Position numbers and translations under genes: made by a program. DNA of 64,000 nucleotides, taken from NCBI RefSeq assembly GCF_003955735.1, contig NZ_CP034464.1:3968001-4032000 (forward strand), written 5' to 3'. Shown piece after piece: positions 42,591 through 50,476 of the stretch; positions within the stretch are counted from its first letter, which is position 1; the number at the start of each line of letters is the position of its first letter. Under the pieces are notes generated by a model that was not told where the DNA came from, did no database searches, and saw nothing but the letters and a program-made list of their open reading frames with translations. The stretch is from Undibacterium parvum. GTDB lineage: Bacteria > Pseudomonadota > Gammaproteobacteria > Burkholderiales > Burkholderiaceae_D.

Positions 42591-43379
42591 ATGGCGATCC
42601 ATCCTAGTGCCTTGATTGATCCTAAAGCCAGCCTCGATAGTTCGGTCGAGGTGGGTGCCTACACCATTATCGGTCCGAATGTGCGCATAGACGCTGGGAC
42701 AAAAATCGGACCGCATGTGGTGATAGAAGGACACACTACGATAGGGCGCGAGAATACCCTGTTTCAGTTTTCATCGATAGGCGCAGCGCCGCAAGATAAA
42801 AAATATGCGGGCGAGCCGACTCGCTTGGAGATCGGTGACCGCAATGTAATACGCGAATTTTGCACCTTTAATCTCGGTACTTCGCAGGACCTGGGTGTTA
42901 CGCGTCTGGGCAATGATAACTGGATCATGGCCTATGTGCATATCGCGCATGATTGCCAGGTCGGCAATCATACGATTTTTGCGAATAATGCAGCCCTGGC
43001 TGGCCATGTCCACATAGGCGATTGGGTGATTTTGGGCGGGTTTTCAAACACCCATCAGTTTTGCAAAATTGGTGCGCATGCGATGGTCGGTATGAGTACC
43101 AGCTTAACCCAGGATGTGCCGCCATTCGTCATGCTCAATGGTAATCCGGCAGCGGCCCATGGTATCAATGTCGAGGGACTCAAGCGCCGTGGTTTTAGTC
43201 GCGAGCAAATCGCAGCGATACGCCAATCGTATAAATTATTGTACAAGTCTGGCTTGACGCTCGAAGAGGCGAAGCTTGCCTTGGACCAGCAAGTTGCTGA
43301 TTTGCCGCCTGAACAAGCCTTACACGTCAAGGCGATGCGCAAATTTCTGGATGGCTCCACGCGCGGCATCGTTCGCTAA
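42591..43379 (+). CDS. lpxA: UDP-N-acetylglucosamine acyltransferase
   Basis: A 262-residue left-handed beta-helix enzyme, first step of lipid A synthesis. The hexapeptide coils are followed by the helical tail [22 protein letters not shown] typical of LpxA. The catalytic His lies in [25 protein letters not shown]. Typical length. Confidence 0.97.
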   Translation: MAIHPSALIDPKASLDSSVEVGAYTIIGPNVRIDAGTKIGPHVVIEGHTTIGRENTLFQFSSIGAAPQDKKYAGEPTRLEIGDRNVIREFCTFNLGTSQDLGVTRLGNDNWIMAYVHIAHDCQVGNHTIFANNAALAGHVHIGDWVILGGFSNTHQFCKIGAHAMVGMSTSLTQDVPPFVMLNGNPAAAHGINVEGLKRRGFSREQIAAIRQSYKLLYKSGLTLEEAKLALDQQVADLPPEQALHVKAMRKFLDGSTRGIVR

Positions 43380-43400
43380 GCTAGAAAGTAAGCGTAAATC

Positions 43401-44555
43401 GTGACAAATCAAACTCGTATCGCCATGGTCGCCGGTGAAACTTCCGGTGATCTTTTGGCTGGGCGCTTATTGTCCGGGCTCAGGCCGCAATTACCTGATG
43501 CGCTAATGCATGGCATCGGCGGTCCACATATGATGGAGCATGGCTTCGTCAGCGACTATCCTATGGAAAAGTTGTCGGTGCGTGGCATCTTTGAAGTGCT
43601 GATGCATTACCGCGAAATTTCCGGGATACGCAAGCAACTTAGTCAGAGTTTGCTCGCTGAAAGGCCGGATGTCTTCATCGGTGTCGATGCGCCGGATTTT
43701 AATCTGGATCTGGAGATACAGCTCAAGCAGGCCGGTATTCCGACTATGCACTACATCAGCCCTTCCATTTGGGCCTGGCGCGGTGGGCGTATCAAAAAAA
43801 TTGCACAAGCGGTCTCGCACATGCTGGTGGTATTTCCTTTTGAAGAAGAAATTTATCGCAAGGCCGGCATTCCTGCCACCTACGTCGGTCATCCCTTGGC
43901 GCAAGTGATAGAGATGGAACCTGATATGGCGGCGGCACGCGATGCGCTTGGTATCGCGCAGGATGCGACCGTGGTTGCCATGCTGCCGGGTAGCCGTATT
44001 TCTGAAATTAAATATAATACCGAGGCTTTCATCGCGACCGCCAAAATCCTTTGTGCGCGCGATCCTCAGTTGCAGATCGTGGTGCCTATGGTGGGCGAAA
44101 AGCAGCGTAGTTACTACATCAATCTGGTGGTGGCGGCAAAGCTGGATGGGGTGCCGGTATTGCTGGTCAATGGGCAATCGCATACGGTGATTGCAGCTGC
44201 CAATGTGGTCTTGGTCGCTTCCGGTACCGCTTCGCTAGAGGTGGCTTTGTTTAAGAAGCCTATGGTGATCGCCTACAAGATGATGGAAGCCTCGTGGCAA
44301 ATCTTAAAGCATATGGGCTATCAACCCTGGATAGGTCTGCCGAATATTCTTGCCGAAGAATTTCTGGTGCCGGAATTTTTACAATCTGCCGCCACTCCTG
44401 AGGCGATGGCGCAAGCCTTGTGGCAGCAATTGACGGATCTACCCTTGCAGACTAGACTCAAGCAAAGGTTTACCGATATGCATCATGCCTTATTGCGTGA
44501 CACCGCCAGCATCTCGGCACAAGCGGTTTTGAATGTGATCGCCAGTTCCAAGTAA
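43401..44555 (+). CDS. lpxB: Lipid-A-disaccharide synthase
   Basis: A 384-residue GT19 glycosyltransferase joining UDP-2,3-diacylglucosamine and lipid X. VAGETSGDLLAGRL (N terminus), YISPSIWAWRGGRIKKI and VASGTASLEVALFKKPMVIAYK (UDP site) are diagnostic. GTG at 43401 is the start. In many relatives rnhB follows lpxB; it does not here, where tatD follows 72 bases later. Confidence 0.96.
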   Translation: MTNQTRIAMVAGETSGDLLAGRLLSGLRPQLPDALMHGIGGPHMMEHGFVSDYPMEKLSVRGIFEVLMHYREISGIRKQLSQSLLAERPDVFIGVDAPDFNLDLEIQLKQAGIPTMHYISPSIWAWRGGRIKKIAQAVSHMLVVFPFEEEIYRKAGIPATYVGHPLAQVIEMEPDMAAARDALGIAQDATVVAMLPGSRISEIKYNTEAFIATAKILCARDPQLQIVVPMVGEKQRSYYINLVVAAKLDGVPVLLVNGQSHTVIAAANVVLVASGTASLEVALFKKPMVIAYKMMEASWQILKHMGYQPWIGLPNILAEEFLVPEFLQSAATPEAMAQALWQQLTDLPLQTRLKQRFTDMHHALLRDTASISAQAVLNVIASSK

Positions 44556-44627
44556 ACGTTAAGCTCATTGCCTTTTTGGTTTCTGTAGGCGCTGCTCCGA
44601 CATCCTTATTTTGCTCTTCACTATCCC

Positions 44628-45407
44628 ATGTATATAGATTCACATTGCCATATAAATTTCCCTGAACTCGCGGTGAGGATGCCCGAAATTTTGCAGAAAA
44701 TGCAGGATAACGGTGTTACGCATGCGCTGTGCGTGTCGGTGGATTTGCCTGATTTTCCGCAAGTGTTGGCGCTGGCCGAGCAATATCCGCACATCTATGC
44801 CTCGGTCGGGGTGCATCCGGATTACGAAGACACCGAAGAGCCGAGCGCCGAGCAATTAGTCAAACTGTCGCAACACCCAAAAATTATTGCGATCGGTGAA
44901 ACCGGCTTGGATTATTTTCGCCTCAAAGGAGATCTGGAGTGGCAGCGCGAACGCTTTCGCCAGCATATCCGTGCCTCACGCATCTGCGGCAAACCCTTAA
45001 TTATTCATACCCGTGCGGCCTCGGAAGACACCATTCGCATCATGCGCGAAGAGCGCGCAGGTACGGATAAGGGCGGCGCGGCCGGTGTCATGCATTGCTT
45101 TACCGAATCCTTAGAAGTGGCCTTGGCGGCGATAGAGATGGGGTTTTATATTTCCTTCTCGGGCATACTGACATTTAAGAGTGCCAAAGACTTGCAAGCG
45201 GTCGCCAAGGCGCTGCCACTAGAGCGTATTTTGATAGAAACCGATTCGCCTTATCTGGCGCCGATGCCACATCGCGGCAAGATGAATGAACCAGGTTTTG
45301 TGCGGCACGTGGGTGAATATCTGGCTGACTTGAAGGGCTTGCCAGTCAAGCAGGTGCAGGAAGTTACCAGCAAAAACTTTTTTGATCTGTTTAAAATTAC
45401 GCCTTAA
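44628..45407 (+). CDS. TatD family metal-dependent hydrolase
   Basis: A 259-residue TIM-barrel metallohydrolase (3'-5' DNase/RNase-like in the family). Metal ligands appear in DSHCHI (residues 4-9), AIGETGLDYF, LIIHTRAASEDT, MHCFTESLEVA and LIETDSPYLAPMPHRGKMNEP. YcfH-like proteins have the same pattern, so the exact paralogue is open. It is followed 21 bases later by the ankyrin protein. Confidence 0.92.
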   Translation: MYIDSHCHINFPELAVRMPEILQKMQDNGVTHALCVSVDLPDFPQVLALAEQYPHIYASVGVHPDYEDTEEPSAEQLVKLSQHPKIIAIGETGLDYFRLKGDLEWQRERFRQHIRASRICGKPLIIHTRAASEDTIRIMREERAGTDKGGAAGVMHCFTESLEVALAAIEMGFYISFSGILTFKSAKDLQAVAKALPLERILIETDSPYLAPMPHRGKMNEPGFVRHVGEYLADLKGLPVKQVQEVTSKNFFDLFKITP

Positions 45408-45428
45408 GTCTGCGATGACTTTTCCTAA

Positions 45429-46136
45429 ATGAAATTGCCTAAGTTCCCCTTTTCTCTGCCCGCGCTGCTGCTCTGCGGCTTATGCGTGCTAGTCGCTGGA
45501 CTCAGTGGCTCGGCGCATGCCGCCGCCTACGACGACTTTTTATTTGCGGTCAAATTTAACGATGTGCGCACCGTGCAAAATTTGTTAGCCAAGGGCATGG
45601 ATGCTAATACTCTGGAGGCGGAACGGGGTGAGACGGTGCTGATGATCGCACTGCGCGAAAAATCCATGAAAGTGGTGGAGCTCTTGCTTAAGCATCCTGA
45701 GATTAAGCTGGAAGCGCGCGCGCATAACGGTGATACGGCCCTGATGCTGGCTTCCTATCTGGGCAATCGTGCCGCAGTCACGCAGTTACTCGATGCAGGG
45801 GCTGAAGTGAATCAGCCTGGCTGGGCCGCTTTGCACTATGCTGCAATCAATGGCGACCTCAAAATTATTGCCTTACTGCTGGAGCATGCCGCTTACATCG
45901 ATGCTATCTCCCCCAATAAAACCACGCCACTGATGATGGCAGTGCGCTCAGGTAAATTGGCTGCGGTTCAATTATTACTCGACGAGGGCGCGGATATAGG
46001 CCTGATCAATAGTATGAACTTGTCGGCCCTCGATTTTGCGATACAGCTGGAGCAAAAAGAAATCGCCAGCGAATTAAGAGCACGCCAGCAAGCGCACGCC
46101 AGTCGGCCAGGCAGCGCGCCCGCTAAATCTGATTAA
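45429..46136 (+). CDS. Exported ankyrin repeat protein
   Basis: A 235-residue protein with a signal peptide (residues 1-31, cleavage near AHAA) and about five ankyrin repeats (33-200), including NGDTALMLASYLGNRAAV and TTPLMMAVRSGKLAAVQLLL. The C-terminal tail is polar. Ankyrin repeats bind proteins; the partner is unknown. Periplasmic location is inferred. It stands downstream of tatD, an arrangement found in related genomes, with unclear meaning. Confidence 0.85.
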   Translation: MKLPKFPFSLPALLLCGLCVLVAGLSGSAHAAAYDDFLFAVKFNDVRTVQNLLAKGMDANTLEAERGETVLMIALREKSMKVVELLLKHPEIKLEARAHNGDTALMLASYLGNRAAVTQLLDAGAEVNQPGWAALHYAAINGDLKIIALLLEHAAYIDAISPNKTTPLMMAVRSGKLAAVQLLLDEGADIGLINSMNLSALDFAIQLEQKEIASELRARQQAHASRPGSAPAKSD

Positions 46137-46175
46137 TTTTTGCGCTGCGTAGCTATCCTCCCTCTCATATTTATA

Positions 46176-46249
46176 GGGGAGTATGGCCAAAAACACGGTA
46201 GATAGCGCGTATATCTATTGCGCAGTAAAAATATACCCCCCTCAGTATA
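46176..46249. repeat. Dispersed intergenic repeat, copy E (74 bp)
   Basis: The reverse complement starts TATACTGAGGGGGGTATATT and ends CATACTCCCC, the same limits and length as copy A. It lies right after the ankyrin gene, in the gap before the ABC transporter. Confidence 0.7.
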
Positions 46250-46646
46250 GTAATGCGTGTTGCTAGCGAAACTATCTCTGTGTTACAGTACGCGCTTCTA
46301 ATTAATGGAGCACGATCTGTGGACAGTTATAGTTGTCGATCTTTGATCGATCACATCCTGGCAAAGTAAACGCAGATTTCTGTCGCTACCTTGCCGTCAC
46401 CGGCGGGTAGTTGCATCTAGCAGTTTGTTCAAACTGCTACTTCCTTCTTCCCCACATTTTAAGCGCGTGTTTAACACGATCTCTGAACCCCGCAACGGGT
46501 GTCGAATTCTGTTCGCGCGTATAACTTATTCATCTTGTTCTGTGGTGCATGCATACACAGGGCAGGTTTGATTGAGGAGAACATTTTGTCCTTACTATTT
46601 TTTACTCAGGCTATGCTTGGCCGTGGCTGCAATTGGGAGCGTGCTG
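46250..46646 (+). other. Long leader of the ABC transporter operon with several small hairpins
   Basis: No credible gene. Readable inverted repeats are CGATC-TTT-GATCG (46338-46350), TAGCAGTTTG-TT-CAAACTGCTA (46418-46439, perfect 10 bp), CGTGT-TT-AACACG-like (about 46463-46476) and CCCG-CAA-CGGG (about 46493). An in-frame TTG at 46572 would extend the permease but has no family support. The leader could host a promoter and a structured RNA; this is inference. Confidence 0.45.
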
Positions 46647-48380
46647 ATGTTTGAGCTTTTCAATATGCAAAAGCGCACAGATAGCGCCACTACTAGCGGT
46701 CCGAATCGTTGGGATTGGGCCTTGTTGCCCTTGGTGTTGGCATTGATCGTTTTGTTTGCGTTTGCCGCCATGCAGATGAGTCATCCGTTTGCGGTTGGCG
46801 AGACTTTGCAGATATCGCTAGATCCCGCTTATCTTCCGTATTATTTGCTACGCACGATTTTACGGATGTTTACGGCTTTGGCGTTCTCGCTGCTGTTCAG
46901 TCTGCTATTCGCCGCTATTGCGGTGAAATATGCCGCCGCCGAAAAAGTGATGATACCGGCGCTGGATATTTTGCAGTCGGTACCTATCTTGGGATTTCAG
47001 GCAATTGCGATTGCGCCGTTTATTGCCTTGTTCCCCGGCAATTTGCTCGGCGTAGAGTGCGCTGCGGTGTTTGCGATCTTTACTTCGCAAGCCTGGAATA
47101 TGGCGTTTAGCCTGTATCAATCGATGCGCACGGTGCCGCCTGAGCTCAATGAGGCGGCACGTATCTTCCGACTGTCCGGTTGGCAGCGCTTCTGGCGACT
47201 GGAATTGCCTTTTGCCATGCCGGGCTTGCTGTGGAATATGATGATGTCGATGTCGGGCGGCTGGTTTTTTCTGGTGGCGGCTGAGGCGATCTCGGTGGCT
47301 GGCCAGGATATTAAATTGCCCGGTATAGGTTCGTATATTGCGGTGGCGATCGAAGCCGAAAATGGCATTGCGATCGCATGGGCGATTACCGCCATGTTAG
47401 CGGGGATTTTGCTGTACGACCAATTGTTTTTCCGTCCTTTGCTGGCATGGGCCGATAAGTTTCGGTTTGAAGAGTCGCAAGGTGACACCGCGCAGCAATC
47501 ATGGTTACTCGACTGGATGCGCAGCAGTTATTGGTTGCGCTCAGGCTCTGAGCGCATGTGGGCCTGGTTAAGCCGAGCCTTGGGCTGGTTTAGTCTGAAA
47601 CATGATGGCACTTCTAGTCTATCTTTAGCGTCTAGCCATAGTCCGCTGTGGGGGCGCGCTTGGGATGTGACGCTGACGCTGGCGTGTTTGTGGGGCGTGT
47701 ATAGCTTGGTCAGTTTTGTGCATATCGATGTCGGCTGGGCTGAGGTGGCGCATGTAGTCGGTCTGGGTTTGATTACCCTGTTGCGGGTGATTCTGCTGAT
47801 AGGCCTGGCCTCTCTGGTGTGGGTGCCGATTGCTGTGTGGGTGGGGCTGCGGCCGCAATACTCGCAGCGGGTGCAGGCAGTGGCGCAGTTTTTAGCCGCT
47901 TTCCCGGTCAACCTGATGTTCCCGGTGGTGGTGTTTTTTATGCTCTCGCTAAAACTTAATGCCAATATCTGGCTTAGTCCTTTGATGGTGTTTGGTACCC
48001 AGTGGTACATCTTGTTTAACGTCGTCGCCGGTGCCGCAACCATCCCGAATGAATTGCGTCTGGCTGCCGACAATCTGGGTTTGAAAGGCTGGTTGAAATG
48101 GAAGCGCGTGTATCTGCCAGCGGTGTTCCCTAGTTACGTGACGGGTGCCATTACCGCCAGCGGCGGCTCCTGGAATGCCAGTATCGTGGCCGAATACGTG
48201 ACCTGGGGTAAAACCACTCTGGTGGCCGATGGCTTAGGCAGTTATATCAAGCAGATGACCGAGCTAGGGGATTTTCATCGGATCGCACTCGGTATCGCGG
48301 TGATGTGCGTCTTCGTCATGTTACTCAATCGTTTTTTCTGGCGCAGATTGTATTCGCTGGCGGAAGACCGTAGTAGCTAA
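46647..48380 (+). CDS. ABC transporter permease, two fused NitT/TauT-type domains
   Basis: A 577-residue membrane protein made of two copies of the binding-protein-dependent permease domain, each with about six helices and an EAA loop: ELNEAARIFRLSGWQRFWRLELPFAMPGLL (first, about 164-193) and ELRLAADNLGLKGWLKWKRVYLPAVFPSYV (second, about 465-495). Such double permeases are known for nitrate/sulfonate/bicarbonate-type systems. The substrate cannot be read. The ATG at 46647 is preferred with GGGAG seven bases upstream. The ATPase gene follows after 55 bases. No substrate-binding protein is encoded nearby. Confidence 0.85.
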   Translation: MFELFNMQKRTDSATTSGPNRWDWALLPLVLALIVLFAFAAMQMSHPFAVGETLQISLDPAYLPYYLLRTILRMFTALAFSLLFSLLFAAIAVKYAAAEKVMIPALDILQSVPILGFQAIAIAPFIALFPGNLLGVECAAVFAIFTSQAWNMAFSLYQSMRTVPPELNEAARIFRLSGWQRFWRLELPFAMPGLLWNMMMSMSGGWFFLVAAEAISVAGQDIKLPGIGSYIAVAIEAENGIAIAWAITAMLAGILLYDQLFFRPLLAWADKFRFEESQGDTAQQSWLLDWMRSSYWLRSGSERMWAWLSRALGWFSLKHDGTSSLSLASSHSPLWGRAWDVTLTLACLWGVYSLVSFVHIDVGWAEVAHVVGLGLITLLRVILLIGLASLVWVPIAVWVGLRPQYSQRVQAVAQFLAAFPVNLMFPVVVFFMLSLKLNANIWLSPLMVFGTQWYILFNVVAGAATIPNELRLAADNLGLKGWLKWKRVYLPAVFPSYVTGAITASGGSWNASIVAEYVTWGKTTLVADGLGSYIKQMTELGDFHRIALGIAVMCVFVMLLNRFFWRRLYSLAEDRSS

Positions 48381-48435
48381 GATCTGTGACAAAGCGGCTA
48401 AGTAAAAATATGCGAGCATCAGCAGGAGAGAAACC

Positions 48436-49734
48436 ATGAAACAAAATTTAATCGAACTCAATCAGGTTGCCAAATCTTTTAAAGCGGCCGATGGGCATGA
48501 CCGTAGCGTATTGGAAAAACTTGATTTCCAATTGGCAGAGGGCGAGATCGTCGCTTTGCTGGGTAAGTCGGGCTCAGGCAAGTCCACCTTATTACGCATC
48601 ATGGCCGGCTTGATACCTGCCGATACCGGGCAATTATCCTATCGCGGTAAGGCTATTTATGGGCCGGTAGCCGGGATTGCTATGGTGTTTCAGTCTTTCG
48701 CCTTGTTTCCGTGGCTGACGGTGCAGCAAAATGTAGAGCTGGGTTTAGAGGCGCAGGGCGTCGCCAGCGATGAGCGCAAGAGCCGTACCGATGCCGTCTT
48801 GGAATTGATCGGTCTGGCCGGTTTTGGTGGTGCCTTGCCGCGGGAATTGTCGGGCGGCATGAAGCAGCGCGTGGGGATAGCACGTGCATTGGTGACCAAT
48901 CCCGATGTGCTCTTGATGGATGAAGCGTTTTCCGCGCTCGATGTGTTGACGGGCGAGACGCTGCGTAACGATATGTTGGAGTTGTGGGATGAAAACCGTA
49001 TTCCGACCAAGGGTATCCTGATCGTTTCGCATAATATTGAAGAGGCGGTCATGATGGCGGACCGTATCATCATCATGTCCAGCAACCCTGGCTGCATACG
49101 TTCGGAAGTGAAGATAGATTTGCCGCGTCCGCGCGATGTGGATGCGCTCGAAGTGCGGGCCTTGATTGATGAAGTGTACGGCCTGATGACCATGCGCACC
49201 GCGCAAGAGACTGCCGGTGGTGGTACACATACCCGCCATTTGGGTTATCGTTTGCCGGAGACCGATGTCAGTCGCATCGAGGGTGTGTTGGATTTGTTGG
49301 CGCAGGCTCCGTTTAATGGGCGTGCCGATTTGCCACAACTGGCCGAGGAAGTTGATCTCAACGATGAAGAGTTATTCCCTACCTATGAAGCCTTGAGTTT
49401 ATTAGGATTGGCTATACTAGAGAAGGGCGATATTATTCTTAGTCCGCTTGGTCAGCATTATGCCGATGCCGATCAGACTTTAAGACAAGAATTGTTCGGT
49501 CAGCAATTGCTGACGCATGTGCCACTGGCCGCGCATATACGGCGCAATCTTGAGCAAGAGAGCAGCGGCAGTTTGCCTGAGCAGCCTTTCATTGAATTGC
49601 TGGAAGAGTTTTTGAAAGCCGATGAAGCCAAGCGGGTGCTTGAAATAGCGATTGAATGGGGGCGTTACGGCGAGGTCTACGAGTATGATTACCATACCGG
49701 ACGCCTGAGTTTGCCGGACGATGATGACGATTGA
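48436..49734 (+). CDS. ABC transporter ATP-binding protein with C-terminal AAA-associated domain
   Basis: A 432-residue ATPase partner of the upstream double permease. The ABC domain (1-260) has Walker A GKSGSGKST (43-51), signature LSGGMKQRVGIARAL (about 139-153), Walker B VLLMDEAFSALD and a switch His in LIVSHNIEEA. The remaining ~170 residues are not part of a usual SsuB/TauB protein; the segment DVSRIEGVLDLLAQAPFNGRADLPQLAEEVDL looks like a winged-helix-type AAA-associated domain, which may sense or regulate. An AGGAGA site precedes the start. Confidence 0.88.
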   Translation: MKQNLIELNQVAKSFKAADGHDRSVLEKLDFQLAEGEIVALLGKSGSGKSTLLRIMAGLIPADTGQLSYRGKAIYGPVAGIAMVFQSFALFPWLTVQQNVELGLEAQGVASDERKSRTDAVLELIGLAGFGGALPRELSGGMKQRVGIARALVTNPDVLLMDEAFSALDVLTGETLRNDMLELWDENRIPTKGILIVSHNIEEAVMMADRIIIMSSNPGCIRSEVKIDLPRPRDVDALEVRALIDEVYGLMTMRTAQETAGGGTHTRHLGYRLPETDVSRIEGVLDLLAQAPFNGRADLPQLAEEVDLNDEELFPTYEALSLLGLAILEKGDIILSPLGQHYADADQTLRQELFGQQLLTHVPLAAHIRRNLEQESSGSLPEQPFIELLEEFLKADEAKRVLEIAIEWGRYGEVYEYDYHTGRLSLPDDDDD

Positions 49735-49794
49735 TAGTGGTTAATGGCGATGGCTTGAATGACGCTGCTAGCAGCTGAATTGAAAGTGTTGGAC

Positions 49795-50268
49795 ATGAAA
49801 ATAAGACGCATAGTGTTGCTTGCCTGTTGTGCCGTAGCCGCTTGTTCCACACCTACACCAGGTGGAAAAAAAGGCGATGAAGTCGGAAAAAAATCCGATG
49901 AGAGAGTAGGTTCATCGAACTCTTTGACGCTCAATGGCTATAAGCGTGAATTGGCGCAGCATCTTTGTGGGCGTAATGCCAGCAAGGTGTATGCGGAGAG
50001 ACCGCAGGCCTTGCTGCGCTCGGTGATCGTCTTAAAATACAGCATGAATGGCGAGGGTAAATTACTGCGCAGCGAGGTGCTGCGCAGCAACCACGATAAA
50101 GTCACAGAAAACATTGCCCTGGCGAGTATCAGCAATGCCGCGCCTTTTCCTAAGCCTAGTTCGCTGCTGGTAAAAAACGGTAAATTAGAGATCACCGAGA
50201 CCTGGTTGTTTAATGACGATGGCCGTTTTCAATTAAGAACCATCGCCCAGCCGCAAATGAGCGAATAA
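49795..50268 (+). CDS. Small TonB-C-like lipoprotein
   Basis: A 157-residue predicted lipoprotein with the lipobox VAAC in MKIRRIVLLACCAVAACSTP. After a short Lys/Gly-rich linker, the 90-residue domain around VIVLKYSMNGEGKLLRSEVLRSN resembles the TonB C-terminal fold (a beta-strand-rich element of envelope proteins). It may sit in the outer membrane or periplasm. The function is not known. The ATG at 49795 is preferred because it fits the lipobox; an upstream start would disrupt it. Confidence 0.7.
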   Translation: MKIRRIVLLACCAVAACSTPTPGGKKGDEVGKKSDERVGSSNSLTLNGYKRELAQHLCGRNASKVYAERPQALLRSVIVLKYSMNGEGKLLRSEVLRSNHDKVTENIALASISNAAPFPKPSSLLVKNGKLEITETWLFNDDGRFQLRTIAQPQMSE

Positions 50269-50312
50269 ACGTAACTTTTCAGCCGCCTATGAAGGAAGTC
50301 AAAACCTCTCAA

Positions 50313-50389
50313 CACTGAGGCACAGAGACTCAGAGAGAAAAGTCGGGAAGTTCTTCGTTTTTTCTCTGTGCCTCTGTGTCTCCTGTGAC
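50313..50389. repeat. Imperfect inverted repeat downstream of two convergent genes
   Basis: GAGGCACAGAGACTCAGAGA (50317-50336) and TCTCTGTGCCTCTGTGTCTC (50362-50381) form an imperfect hairpin in the 208-base gap where the lipoprotein gene and dnaE2 converge. The motif family (cacagagacacagag-type) is seen in many unrelated bacteria. It may terminate both genes. Confidence 0.5.
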
Positions 50390-50476
50390 AGGGTTCTTTT
50401 TTTAAATGGTTTTCGTAGCTGGCTGAATAATCACGAATATACAATGTGCTGACGCTAACGCTGGTACCGGCTAGGG

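Noticed and set aside
46572..46646. TTG start for the ABC permease
   Set aside because: It adds 25 residues of no family match; ATG at 46647 has a better ribosome site.
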